Positions 10,991-22,085 of a stretch of 64,000 nucleotides of DNA are shown here, one piece after another (positions within the stretch are counted from its first letter, which is position 1; each line of letters begins with the position of its first letter). The notes under the pieces were generated by a model. It made no database searches, was not told where the DNA came from, and was given only the letters and a program-made list of their open reading frames with translations. Made by a program: the position numbers and the translations under genes. This DNA comes from Solenopsis invicta (Eukaryota > Arthropoda > Insecta > Hymenoptera > Formicidae). The DNA lies in contig NC_052665.1 of NCBI RefSeq assembly GCF_016802725.1, positions 25,066,501-25,130,500 of the forward strand, in the 5' to 3' direction.

Positions 10991-12412
10991 ATTTTGAGTT
11001 TGATTATATTTATTGTATTTATATTTTTAGTTTGAAAAGTTTAATTTTGAATATTTTGATTTATAAAGGGTAAAAGAGGAGAATGAAGTAAGGCAAAATA
11101 ATAGAAAAAGAGATAAAAAAAAGAAAAAAGAAGAAAAAAAATAAATTAATTTAGAAAGGAGAAGGAAAAGAATCCAAAAAAGGTAAATAATATTTTTATG
11201 AATCTTCTTATTATTTACTTATTCGTACTTTGTGATTTTACAATCTCATATTTTCTCATTCTCTAACATTGTCTCACTTTTTCCGTCTCATTCTTTTGTA
11301 CCTTCGTGTTCTCGCTCACTTTTTTTCTCTTTTATAAATTGATTCTTTTGTGTCCTGTCAGTTAAAAAAAATTCTAAAAAGGAATAAAAGCTTTGAATAG
11401 TTGTATAAATAAAGACATTTATTTTATATAATTAAAATTAAAATTTGGATTTATATTACCATTGAATAACGTTCCTTTTTTAAATTAAATCATTGCATAT
11501 TTAATAATTTAATCTACATTCAATGTCCACAATAATTAATAATTTTATTAAAATTATCACCTAAAATTGAAGTACTAATAATAACATTTTTTTATATAAT
11601 ACAAAAAGTATTTAAAAAAATTATATCTTGTATTTCTATTAAATTTCCCATGTTTTTTTACTTATTATTCTATTCTTTTATTTTATCATTTATCTTTCAT
11701 GTTTCTCATGCAATGTTAGATCCTCACACACACAGACACACACATACATACACACTCTCTTTCTTTCTCTTTTCTCTCTTTGTAATTATTTATATATTTT
11801 TAGATAAAAAAGTTAAATATTCAATATTTTATTTTTAAAAGGGAATAAAAAAAGAAGGAAATAAGGCAGAATAGAAGAAAAAGAGAAAGAAAAAAGAAAA
11901 GAAGTCATTAAAAAAATTAAAAGAGCGAAAGAAGAAAAAAGGAGTTTGCAAAGAAGTAAAATAAAATTTTTTTAAATCTTATTTGTTTCTCGCACCTATT
12001 AATTTTTATTTTTTTCTTTTAATCATTCTACTTTGATTCTTTTATGCATCTTTGTGTCATTTTCTCTTTTTCTTTCTCTTTTCTTATATAGTAATATAGC
12101 CTCTTAAAAGAAAATTTGTTGGTTTTGAAATTTTTTTTAAATATTATAAATACAAACATGTAATTGTTTCTTCTAATTATTATAAATAATTTGGAGATAC
12201 TTTGCACATAAAAATATAGTTAAAATTTTTTACGAATAAATATTAATATTTATTGTTATTATATGTTTCAGGAAAGAATTGAAGATGCTATTCTTGAAGA
12301 TTTAAATTTTATTATGTATTTATACGTGTAAAAATATTATTTATACTTATTATATGTAATATCATATATAAGATATTTTATTTAATAACATTATATATAA
12401 GAATTTTATGTA

Positions 12413-13738
12413 TACGAGGTGTGTTCAAAAAGTATCGCGAATTTTGAATTTTCGCGGGTTACGTATATTCGAATTTCGATCTTTTTGTGGCGTTATGTTG
12501 GTACTCATGTCTCTCACTTATGCCGACAAGCTCGGCCATTTTGAATGTTCACTTAATTGTTGACAGCTGCTTTGCTTGCACGTGTTTTGGATCGTCTTCG
12601 ATTTTTACCTATTCAAAAAAATGGATCAAAGAACCTGTATCAAATTTTGTGTGAAAAACGAAATTAAGTGCGCGGATGCATTCCGAATGTTGACTGTGGC
12701 ATACGGAGAAGCTACCTTGGACCGAAGCAACGTTTATCGGTGGTACAAAATGTTCTCAGAAGGCCGAGAAGATGTGAACGACGAAGAGCGTGCCGGACGC
12801 CCGAGCACTTCAACAACAGACGAAAAAATTAATGAAGTGGAGAAAATGGTATTGGCCAATCGTCGAATCACCGTTAGAGAAGTTGCTGAGGACCTAAACA
12901 TATCGATTGGCTCGTGCCATTCGATTTTTATCAATGATTTGGGCATGAGACGGGTCGCCGCGAAATTCGTACCAAAATTGCTCAATTGCGACCAAAAACA
13001 GCATCGCATGAACATTGCTAATGAGATGTTGGACTCTGTCCGCGACGACCCAAATTTGCTCCAGAGGGTCATAACTGGTGACGAATCGTGGGTTTATGGT
13101 TATGATGTGGAAACCAAAGCTCAATCATCTCAATGGAAGCTGCCGCACGAACCAAGACCGAAAAAAGCGCGCCAAGTTCGGTCAAATGTGAAAGTTTTGC
13201 TGACAGTTTTCTTCGATTGCAGGGGCGTGGTGCATCATGAGTTCTTGCCACAGGGTAGAACGGTCAATAAGGAATATTACCTGCAAGTTATGCGCAATTT
13301 GCGCGAAGCAATCCGCCAGAAACGCCCGGATTTGTGGAAGAACAAAAATTGGCTTTTGCACCACGATAACGCCCCTGCTCACACATCGTTGCTTGTGCGC
13401 GACTTTTTGGCCAAAAACAACACACTAATGATGCCGCAGCCACCGTATTCCCCAGATCTGGCCCCCTGTGACTTTTTCTTGTTCCCTAAACTGAAGAGGC
13501 CCATGAAAGGACGACGTTACGCTACGCTTGACGAGATAAAGACGGCATCGAAGGAGGAGCTGAACAAGATAAAAAAAAATGATTTTTTGAAGTGCTTCGA
13601 AGATTGGAAAAACCGTTGGCACAAGTGTATAATATCTCATGGGGATTACTTTGAAGGGGACAAAATAGATATTCATGAATAAATAAATAATTTTTGAAAA
13701 AACACAAAATTCGCGATACTTTTTGAACACACCTCGTA
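12413..13738 (+). mobile_element. Mariner transposon, copy 1, intact
   Basis: The element covers 12415-13736 (1322 bp) between TA duplications at 12413-12414 and 13737-13738. The termini are CGAGGTGTGTTCAAAAAGTA and its inverse, extending to about 30 bp (TCGCGAATTTTG). It encodes an uninterrupted transposase. Copy 2 at 36050-37366 is nearly identical. The 5-bp length difference is TTTGC in the 5' leader near 12565. Confidence 0.97.
12621..13682 (+). CDS. Mariner transposase (copy 1)
   Basis: 353 residues from the ATG at 12621, chosen because the family starts close to this helix-turn-helix (MDQRTCIKFC...). The ORF upstream is open for only a few codons. The N-terminal DNA-binding part has two HTH regions (about residues 5-55 and 70-112, with GRPS between them). 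The catalytic triad is D154 (ITGDESW), D249 (HHDNAPAHT) and D284 (YSPDLAPCDFF). There are 34 residues between the last two, the DD34D signature of mariner. It cuts and pastes the element at TA sites in the nucleus (family knowledge). The length fits the usual size of about 345 residues. No stop or frameshift is seen, so it may be active. Confidence 0.96.
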   Translation: MDQRTCIKFCVKNEIKCADAFRMLTVAYGEATLDRSNVYRWYKMFSEGREDVNDEERAGRPSTSTTDEKINEVEKMVLANRRITVREVAEDLNISIGSCHSIFINDLGMRRVAAKFVPKLLNCDQKQHRMNIANEMLDSVRDDPNLLQRVITGDESWVYGYDVETKAQSSQWKLPHEPRPKKARQVRSNVKVLLTVFFDCRGVVHHEFLPQGRTVNKEYYLQVMRNLREAIRQKRPDLWKNKNWLLHHDNAPAHTSLLVRDFLAKNNTLMMPQPPYSPDLAPCDFFLFPKLKRPMKGRRYATLDEIKTASKEELNKIKKNDFLKCFEDWKNRWHKCIISHGDYFEGDKIDIHE

Positions 13739-13756
13739 TGCCATTATATGCTAATA

Positions 13757-14076
13757 CCGCGAGGCGGCATCACTTCCCTCCAAGACGCGGTTAGCACGGC
13801 AAAAATACACGCCGTGAAATGTTTCTCCCGCTCTTTGCCTGACATCATCTCGGTCAGTACGGCAAAGACGCGCCGTGAAATCCCCCCTCTGCCCCCGCAC
13901 CCCCCTCAGATCGAGGCGGCATTGCCCCTCCCTCCAAAACGTGGTTATCACAGCAAAAGTATACATTGTGAAATGTTCCTCCCGCTCCCTCCGCGTGACA
14001 TCATCTCGGTCAGAACGGCAAAGACGCGCCATGAAATCCCCCCGTGACTCCGCAATCCCCTCAGATTCCTGAGTTA
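13757..14076. repeat. GC-rich two-unit tandem repeat, period 152 bp
   Basis: GAGGCGGCAT begins at 13761 and again at 13913. Each unit continues through CCCTCC.A.AACG.GGTTA, AC.CCGTGAAATGTTCC-like text and GACATCATCTCGGTCAG. It is much richer in GC than its surroundings and starts about 20 bp after the mariner. ORFs on both strands are by-products. Confidence 0.8.
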
Positions 14077-14407
14077 GAATCCGTCTTACTATACTACTCA
14101 AATATACATTTTAGTAATGAAAAAACAGCAATAATATATTTTGATCACTACCTACTAATTTTTTTTTTAATTAACTAAAAATCGTTATTAAAATATTGTT
14201 GTCTTCTCACAAGGAGAATACCCCAACTGCCAACCGAGTTTTTTAATGAGCTTTGGTGTGGTGGTAGATTAGGAAAATATAAGATTACGCCTCCAATATT
14301 AGCCGTAGATACAGCTAATATTTTCGCAGCCGTTTTCGAGAATGTGAGGGTTGAAATTAGGCGAGCACGTTATCTACCTTAAATTTAAAGGTTCAATTGT
14401 AGCATTT

Positions 14408-14482
14408 TGTTAGCCGTGCAACGAACGAACTAGACTCACAATCCAAAGATCATGTGTTCGAGCCTCGGCACTATCCTTTTTT
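14408..14482 (+). other. tRNA-like sequence, left fold-back arm
   Basis: Contains TTAGCCGTGCAACGAACG (A-box-like), an anticodon-arm-like TAGACTCACAATCCA and the B-box-like GTTCGAGCCTC. No 5' acceptor strand pairs properly, so it is a tRNA-derived relic and not a tRNA gene. An oligo-T tract follows at about 14480. Confidence 0.5.
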
Positions 14483-14697
14483 TTTTATTTAAATTACTTT
14501 TTATTCTAAACGTCAATTATTTTACTTATTAATAATTAATTATTAACATTGTTTATTACCTAAAGTAAAAGAAATAATTAAATTTGTTTAAAAATATATT
14601 AAAAATTTAGGAAACTATTTAGAGAAATAATTCATGTTTTGATTTTGAAGAGATTTTGAATCAGCATTTATTCAATGCTCTCATTGCCGCATATTCT

Positions 14698-15697
14698 CAG
14701 AGTTGGGAACGTTACCTTAAAAAAGTAACGCGTTACCGTTATCGTTACTATTTGTAAAAAGTAACTCGTTACCGTTACTAACTTAAAAAGGTAACGCGTT
14801 ACTGTTACTGTTGCTTGAAAAGTAACAATTTGTTACTTTTTCGTTACTTTTTGGTGATATTAAAATAGGAATCTGTTGACTTTAAGAAAATTTATTCAAT
14901 ACGTGATAAAAAGAAACATTTCATGTTTTTTTTTTTTACAAAATTCGCACAGAGGGACATAAATACCTTTCTATGTCTTTTCATGCCTTGATCTCATTCT
15001 TTCTTATTTCGTCTTCAATACACGTATAACTTTAGATGTTAAAGCATTTATGGCCGGTATTCATAGTAGATTCTTTATTTCAAGATCATCTTAATTAATG
15101 TCTTAAGATGCTGATACGTCTCTCTGATTGGTTGATGGAATCATGATACTTAAGACGATCTTAAATATATGTACCATATGTCTCCATGTATACATTCAAG
15201 AATATGATTCTATCACTGAATATAAATTCTATCGCAATTGTGATTCGTAATCATATACCATATCAAATGATTATGAGTGATAATTAAATATAATTGATCA
15301 ATTCAAAAAGTCTACATTAAATTAATGTGGCAAGTGCAACCATTTCCCCCACGCTGCGCGCGGACTGCAAATAGTGCCCGTACTGATACCGCTGGCGCGC
15401 TGTATGAACGAACGTACTTGTTTAATTTGGCAACTACTAATTATGGGCCAAATTCTGTAAAGCGCATGTCGGTTACCGAATGTAAAACGAGCATAAAATG
15501 ACGCATCATACGTTTTATGAAACATAGACTGCCAGCTAAAGTAACGAAAAATAACGGCTGAATTTCCGTTACCGTTATTGTAAAAATGTAACGACGTTAC
15601 GTTACCGTTACAGACATAAAAAAGTAACGCTCGTTACTATAAAAAAGTAACGAAAACGGTAACGGCGTTACAAGTAACGCGTTACTTCCCAACCCTG
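14698..15697. mobile_element. hAT-type non-autonomous element (MITE)
   Basis: Exactly 1000 bp between 8-bp target duplications CATATTCT (14690-14697) and CACATTCT (15698-15705), one mismatch. Termini CAGAGTTGGGAA and, inverted, CAGGGTTGGGAAGTAAC. Subterminal zones at both ends are packed with GTAACG/GTTAC repeats (14711-14850 and 15536-15690), a known feature of one widespread hAT group. No transposase. Confidence 0.88.
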
Positions 15698-16065
15698 CAC
15701 ATTCTTATGCTTTAATTGTTTTTATGATGAATACCATCTAAGTACTTGTAATAAAAAATAAGAAATGTAATAAATTGTGTTATTGCGAGCATAATATTTG
15801 TAGTAATTTACTAATTGTAAAACAATTTAATATAATATATGATTTTACAATATTATAATCGAGGTCACAATATAAAATGTTTGAAATTTTATTTGTAAAC
15901 ATGAATTATTTCTCGAAATAGTTTCCTAAATTTTTAATATAATTTTAAACAAATTTAATTATTTCTTTTATTTTAGGTAATAAACAATGTTAATAATTAA
16001 TTATTAATAAGTAAAATAATTGACGTTTAGAATAAAAAGTAATTTAAATAAAAAAAAGAAAAAGG

Positions 16066-16135
16066 ACAGTGCCGAGGCTCGAACGCATGATCTTTGGATT
16101 GTGAGTCCAGTGCGTTCGTTGCACGGCTAACGAAA
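16066..16135 (-). other. tRNA-like sequence, right fold-back arm
   Basis: Minus-strand counterpart of the left-arm tRNA-like block: TTAGCCGTGCAACGAACGCA, then CTGGACTCACAATCCAA (a 5-bp stem with loop CTCACAA), then GTTCGAGCCTCGGCAC. It is better preserved than the left copy. Both copies would transcribe inwards. Confidence 0.5.
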
Positions 16136-16318
16136 TGCTACAATTGAACCTTTAAATTTAAGATAGATAACGTGCTCGCCTAATTTCAACCCTCACATTC
16201 ACGAAAACGGCTGCGTATCTACGGCTAATATTGGAAGCGTAATCTTATATTTTTCTAATCTACCACCACACCAAAGTTCATTCAAAAACTCGGTTGGCAG
16301 TTGAGGTATTCTCCTTGT

Positions 16319-17690
16319 CAGTAACTACTGAAATTCCAAAAAGCCTCTTTTATTTAAGCAGTAATATTTTGACAGTAATATTTTGGCAATAATATTTTGA
16401 CAGTAATATGTTTTGGCAGTGGTACAAAATAATTATTGACATTCTATGTAATTGCCAATAATATTTTCTGTGATATTCAGTAATATTTTTTGTAATATCC
16501 AATAATATTTCCTGTAATATCAAATAATATTCCTATTTAATTATTAGTAATATCTATGTGTAATGGTAATAATTGTTTTTTGTAAGGATGGACGCCATCA
16601 ATCATAGTGGCCGATACCTAGAGTATTTCCATTGGTAGGGTTAAATTAGATTACATGATTGGTGGTGTCCGATCAGACCTGCGCAACTGGACCTCACTCT
16701 TAGAGTTTTGTGCCTAGTTTTATAAACATTGACAAGAAATTTAAAACCTTCATTTTATGTTGGTTAAGGATCAAATAATTTTGTTTACTTTTATAACAAT
16801 GTGAAAATTGGCTACTTAATTAAAAAAAATAATTGTAGAATACGCGATCCTTATCAAAAATGTTGATAAAATATAATTATTCGATGTATTTTAATTCAAA
16901 GCGACAAAATAAGTATATTTTTATCAACATTTTTGACGATGCTCGTGTTCTAAATAATTATCAACGCAAAATAAAACACATGATAAAATATTATAAGAAA
17001 CTTTTAATGACTTTTATTTTACAGCAAAAAAAAACAAAAACTGCAAAAGCATTACAAATATAATTAACAAATAATAAATATTTTTTAATATAAATCAGTC
17101 TTGCAAAAAAAATTCATGCACTACATGGAAAAAAAGAAGCTTAAAAAAGTGGACAGAATTAACAAACAAATTAAATTTTTTGCAAGGAGCAAAAAAAAAC
17201 GGTTAAATAATAGCAAGTGGTATAAATAATTACATGCACATATATTTAATAAAAACAGGGTGTATAAGTTAATATATTTTTTTAATTAAACTAAATTAAT
17301 AGCTAATAAAATTAATTTATCAAATTAGAGAAATCATTCAAATATGTCGATATTAAATATATCAATGTAATTTTTGACACGGTTGTTGGTGCTTAAAAGT
17401 AATTAAAAAATTAATTTATTTACGTTAAGATTTACATAAATAAATATCTTGGTTAAAAGTTTTATCACAAATTAAGTTAAATTTTAAGAGTTATTTTTGA
17501 GTGTTATTTGTATTAAATTAGAATGTCGTTATTTTTTTAAATTACTTTAAATAACAAAACAATTATAATATGTATTATCAAATAAACTTAATATTTTATT
17601 TGTGATTTAAGCTTACATGAAATATATAACAGAGAAATATTTTTTTTATATTCAAACGTCATTTCCTTTTTTTTCTTTTATGTCCCACTG
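16319..17690. other. AT-rich DNA with short TAATATTTTG-type repeats
   Basis: At about 16362-16430, (G/T)CAGTAATATTTTGG-type units of about 18 bp repeat four times, with weaker copies to 16560. At 16854-16940 ATCAAAAATGTTGATAAAATA faces TTTTTATCAACATTTTTGAC. No supported gene; the small ORF at 16860-17063 has no recognisable features. Confidence 0.4.
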
Positions 17691-18253
17691 CTCACCCACA
17701 GGATGTCGAAATCAGCCAGTTGCACAAAATCTTATTGCTAACTGTTAAGGCATTTGCTGAATACGGCAAGTGTCCGCTGAATTCGCGCGGAATTGTACAT
17801 TCCTCGTGCGTCGGAAGCGTATTTGTGAGCAAACACCGCGCACCGAAGGCCGCATTCCTTCATAGACAAAGGCGCTCGCGTTCCTTTGCCCCCCCTTTTT
17901 TCTCCTATTTTTCTGGTCGAGCGGCAAAATTGGGCAGATTCGCTCGAGCTCTCGAGACAGTAACACGCTCGATCTAAACCGCTAATAATTCATTGCAAAC
18001 GGTCGTGCAATCTGCTCCGAGCGCGTGCGGTACCATGCCGCGTCCGATGGACACCTTGTACATTGCCTATAGTAATAAAACCCATAAAACTCTTTAAGTG
18101 CAGTGCTTCGTGATCCGGTTATTCATTCACCAGCGCTCCTCAGATGCTCTCCCCTCCGCGCCCGCAAGTGGCGAGTCAGCACACGCTAATACTCTGACCG
18201 CGCAACAACAATACATTGGTCCTTCGAGCCGGATCACGACATGTCCATTCGAC

Positions 18254-20003
18254 ATGTCCAAGAAGGGCCCGAGTGATATGGAGCGGGAGTTTGAAATATT
18301 CGATCGGAATGCTCGCCTGATCGCTAACGCCACGATCAATTACGGCAAACTGGGACGAGAGAGACAGACCCTTACGATCATACGATCCAGCTTCTTGACT
18401 CCTACTGGGAACGAGCTCAGGACTCAGCCGCTCGCCTCGAGAGAGGGGCATCCCCGGAGGAACGCGAATCCATGCAGTACTTCACGGAAAACCTCTTTGA
18501 CCTATGCGAAGAGCAGTACCTCGTCAGCTACGACTTCTTCCATGAGGAACTGGACGCCGCCTCGGCTCCTACCATGAACACGACAGTAGCGTCCGCTTCG
18601 AGTTTTGGCGTAAGTCCGTTCCAAATAGAGCTACCGCCCATTCAGTTGCCGACATTTTTTGGCGAGGCAACCAAATGGGTTTCATTTCGAGATTTGTTCA
18701 CCTCGCTGATTATTACCCCGACGCATTTATCCGATACACAACGCCTTCATTATTTGCTAAGTTGCGTCCAGGATGAGGCTGCGAAACTCATCTCTCATAT
18801 TCGAATAGCAGATGCGAATTTCAAGATCGCGTGGGACCTTCTTCTCACTCAGTACGATAACAATCGCGCGGTTATTAATGCGCATTTTTTCGAACTTTTT
18901 TCGATTCCGGTTGTAACGAAAGACGTTCTTCCCGGGTTGCGAATATTGCGTTCACAATTTTCGAGCGCGACTAACGTTTTGAAATCACTCGGTCGTCGGG
19001 TCGACGAGTGGAATGACATTCTCGTGTATTATGCATCGATGAAGCTCGATAAGAGTTCCTTGAATCGTTGGGAAATGCTGCTCGCGACTACGATGACTTA
19101 TCCTGAATTGGACACTTTCTTAACTTTTCTCGACACGCGGATTCGTGGGCTCAGTGCCTGTGAATCACAATTCGCGCCCAATTCGACGGATTCGAAGGAA
19201 CTGTTACGTTGTCCGCACCAAATAAAACCGCGAAATCGACTCATTCAAAGCAGGTACGAGCGCTCTATGCTAGCGCTCCGAATTCGTGCGTGGCATGCAA
19301 CCAGCAGCATAGGCTCACACAGTGTGATAAATTTAAATCAATGAGTGTTTCCGAGAGGTTCACGTTTGTCAAGCAAAATAATTTGTGTGCTAATTGCTTG
19401 GCAAAGAGTCATGCTGTATCAAAGTGTAATAGTAAATTCACGTGTAGCTCTTGTAAGCGAAAGCATCATTCGTTATTGCACTTCGAGGCCTCGTCTTCGG
19501 AGGATGTCCCGACGCCGAGCGCGACCGCGAGTGCCAGCGAGGTCCCGGCGGTGGCTTCGTACACGGGCTTGCTTCATGGTCACAATGCGTCGGCCCTCTT
19601 GGCTACGGCATGGGTAATGGTACGCACTATGCATGGCCGTCGTGTTCGGGTTTGCGCCCTTATTGACCCGTGTTCCGACGCGACATTTATGACCGAATCC
19701 GTGGCACAAGCACTGAGACTTCGGCGACAATCGGTCCGTGCTTCCGTTGTCGGGATCGGTGGACGGAAAACCGGCACTCTGCACTCGGCGGTATCGTTTG
19801 GAGTCGGTCCGTCTCATTGTAATACGGCGACTATTACTGTTAAGGTCTACCTTTTGCCGCAAATCACTGTGTATACACCCGTGCGGGCGGAATGGGACGC
19901 GACTCGTCACGCCTTGCAGGACCTTCAGTTCGCGGACCCGGACTTCCGCCACTCCGATCGAGCTCCTCATCGGATCGGATCTATATCCAAAAATTATGCT
20001 TGA
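18254..20003 (+). pseudogene. BEL gag and protease, frameshifted
   Basis: The ATG at 18254 opens gag (SKKGPSDMEREFEIFD). The frame shifts near 18383, where LLDSYWERAQDSAARLE begins in the frame of the 18472 ORF. That frame carries the DUF1759-type gag core (LPTFFGEATKWVSFRDLFTSLI, LHYLLSCVQDEA). A second shift near 19195 leads to the knuckle region (CVACNQQHRLTQC, CANCLAKSHAVSKC, CSSCKRKHHSLLH). The pepsin-like protease follows with ALIDPCSDATFM, where BEL proteases usually have D-x-G/C-S. The frame is lost again near 19950. BEL gag forms the particle and the protease matures it (family knowledge). Not functional in this copy. Confidence 0.85.
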
Positions 20004-22085
20004 TAATGTGCGCCGAGACCCTGCTCAAACTCTAATCGCGCAGAAGTCCATTTTCGGTTGGATTCTTACAGTACGGATGCAAACTGAAGCGAAACCCCAA
20101 TCGCGGATGCACGTTCATCATGCTTTTGCGCTTGATGAAGTTAACCTTACACTAAAACGATTCTGGGAACTCGACAGTGTCCCGACCTCCTCTGCTCTGT
20201 CTGCCGAGGAGCAGCGCTGCAAGGAGCACTTCGCTCGCACGCACAACCGACTCGATTCCGGCCGTTACATGGTTCGCATACCATTTAAATCCGACCCTCC
20301 AATTGATCTTGGAGACTCGCGACGCATCGCAGAATTATCCCTCCTGCATCAAGAACGTAGATTTGAGCGTGATTCCGATCTTCGCGACTCGTATCGCTCG
20401 TGTTTAGCTGAGTATGAGGCGCGTGGACATATGTACGCGATTCCGTTCGACAAAAACAACCCTCAGTTTCGTCGTCGCACTGTCCCTCTTCAGGACTGCA
20501 TGGTGCGGCATGTGGTACGAGCCTCCCTCGTACCACATGCCGCACCATGCAGTCCTGAAGAGGGACAGTGCGACGACGAAACTGAGGGTCGTTTTCAATG
20601 CCTCAGCCCCATCGTCCAGCGGACTTTCCGTCAACGATTATCATATGGTCGGTCCTAAGCTCCAAGCGAATATCGTATCGCTAGTGCTGCGGTGGCGCTT
20701 ATATCGCGTAGTGTTCTGTGCCGACATTGCGCAAATGTATCGGCAGATTCTCGTCCATCCCGCTGACAGACGATATCAGCTGATTCTTTGGCGTCGCGAT
20801 TCGACGGAGGAAATCAAGACGTTCGAGCTGACGACCGTAACTTTCGGTACCGCTTCCGCGCCGTTCCTGGTACAACGCGTGGTTCGCCAGCTTGCAGCGG
20901 ATGAGAGTGACCGGTTTCCGTTAGCGCGATCCATTCTGAATACCGAGATCTACGTAGACGACGTCATGTCAGACGGCGACTCTCTCGACACCGCTCTCGA
21001 AGGGCGCAATCATGTTCGCGACTGCCTTGCAACAGCCCACCTTGATTTACGTAAGTGGGCAAGCAATGACCCCCGACTTTTGCGTGATATTGATCCATCG
21101 GATCACGGGTTAGCCAGTGATAGATTGTTCCGGGATGACGGCGAGCTGAAAGTGCTCGGTCTCCGCTGGTGTCCTAAGGAAGACCATTTTCGAGTGATTA
21201 CGCACTCTCCTTCCATTACGAGCGCGACTAAGCGCTCTATACTTTCGGTGCTTGCGCGCTTCTTTGATCCGATTGGCTTTCTTGCGCCCGTCCTCATTGT
21301 ACCTAAAATGTTGCTCCAAGAATATTGGAAGCACAATCTCGACTGGGACGATCTTCCGCCGGACGCGCTGGCCGGAAAATGGTCGGCATTTCTGTCACAA
21401 ATTCCGCGTCTAGAGGAGATTGTCATACCGCGCTGGACTCGATTTGAGTTGGATAAAAGTTCTGTTGCATTGCACGGATTTTCAGACGCGTCATCTGCGG
21501 CGTACGCCACGTGTGTGTACCTCGTGATTCACACTCCTCCTGCGGATCCGATTTCCCACCTGGTTCTCGCGAAAACCAAGGTGGCCCCCTTGAAGACCAT
21601 TTCGATTCCGCGTTTGGAACTCTGTGGGGCACAGCTACTCGCCAAATGCATGGAGTTTACCATGCAATCGCTTCCGATCGCGATTGCTTCCGTACACTGT
21701 TGGACTGATTCTAGCATCGTCCTTGGATGGTTGCGCAAGGCACCATCATCCTTGAAAACTTTCGGCGAATCGTGTGTCTGACATACAAACGAGACTGCCA
21801 CAGGCGCACTGGCGGCATGTGCCCACCAGTGACAATTCCGCGGATTGCGCGTCGCGGGGTGTCCAGCCCAATGAACTTTGCGACCATCCACTCTGGTGGC
21901 ATGGCCCCACGTTTCTCAAAACCGGAGCTGCAAGCTGGCCGGACCAGTCAAATTTCTTGAACCTGGACATTCCGCTCGATCTTGGGGAATCGAAATGCAA
22001 CTTGCTGCAAAAATTAAATCCCGTGTTAAACAATACAGCTTTTTTCGTTATCCGTCAAATTGAATGGATATTTTGTTGTTCGTAA
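19951..22085 (+). pseudogene. BEL reverse transcriptase and RNase H, interrupted
   Basis: Starts with the BEL linker IELLIGSDLYP and IFGWILTVRM. RT follows: MPHHAVLKRDSATTKLRVVF, FCADIAQMYRQILV, FGTASAPFLVQR and the catalytic IYVDDVMSD. RNase H has LHGFSDASSAAYA, ISIPRLELCGAQLL and HCWTDSSIVLGWL. A 63-bp inverted duplication (20459-20589) was inserted before the HAVLK motif and changes frame. Another shift at about 21775 moves to the frame with WRHVPTSDNSADCASRG and LWWHGPTFL. Integrase is absent. The catalytic residues survive, so the damage is structural. Confidence 0.88.
20459..20589. repeat. 63-bp perfect inverted repeat (hairpin) in BEL RT
   Basis: Arms 20459-20521 and 20527-20589 are exact reverse complements around the 5-nt loop CCTCC. 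After one mismatch, pairing continues about 5 bp outward. The right arm is the authentic RT coding segment (HAVLKRDSATTKLRVVF frame); the left arm is its inverted copy. Confidence 0.95.

Larger units (their letters stand above)
9495..11930. repeat. Decayed purine-rich direct repeats
   Basis: A segment of the form ATTTTATTTT-AAAAG...GAAG...AAGGCAGAA.AGAAG..AAAGAG occurs at about 9495, 11045 and 11815, each near CA/CT-rich stretches. The spacings are about 1550 and 770 bp, so an array with a period of about 770 bp is possible. Identity is low and no coding is seen. Confidence 0.4.
14209..16318. mobile_element. Fold-back element with 430-bp terminal inverted repeats
   Basis: Left arm about 14209-14645 and right arm about 15890-16318 are inverted copies beginning ACAAGGAGAATACC and running through CCAACCGAGTTTTT, a tRNA-like block and ATTAATAATTAATTATTAAC. 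The original loop was only about 240 bp, because a 1-kb hAT-type MITE sits inside it (14698-15697). No ORF and no clear target duplication. Class unknown. Confidence 0.8.
17745..22085 (+). mobile_element. BEL/Pao retrotransposon, broken and 3'-truncated
   Basis: Base composition switches from AT-rich to balanced at about 17700-17745, where the element seems to start. Gag, protease, RT and RNase H follow in order. The integrase and 3' LTR are missing: homology ends near 22085. 17745-18250 is probably LTR and leader (AATAAAACC at about 18074), but with no second LTR the boundary cannot be set. At least four frame breaks and a hairpin insertion disrupt the coding sequence. Confidence 0.85.

Noticed and set aside
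12734..13730. Minus-strand ORFs over the mariner (and the mirror set at 36358-37052 plus)
   Set aside because: Shadows of the transposase reading frame; no known antisense product.
14408..14482. A functional tRNA gene reading CAC in the anticodon loop
   Set aside because: No paired acceptor stem; present twice as part of transposon arms.
16860..17063. Small gene of 67 codons
   Set aside because: AT-rich lysine/tyrosine/isoleucine composition, no start context, splice sites or domain; overlaps a short inverted repeat.
18098..18253. BEL gag starting at 18098
   Set aside because: The first 52 codons are LTR/leader-like sequence; the ATG at 18254 is followed by gag-like residues and is the better start.
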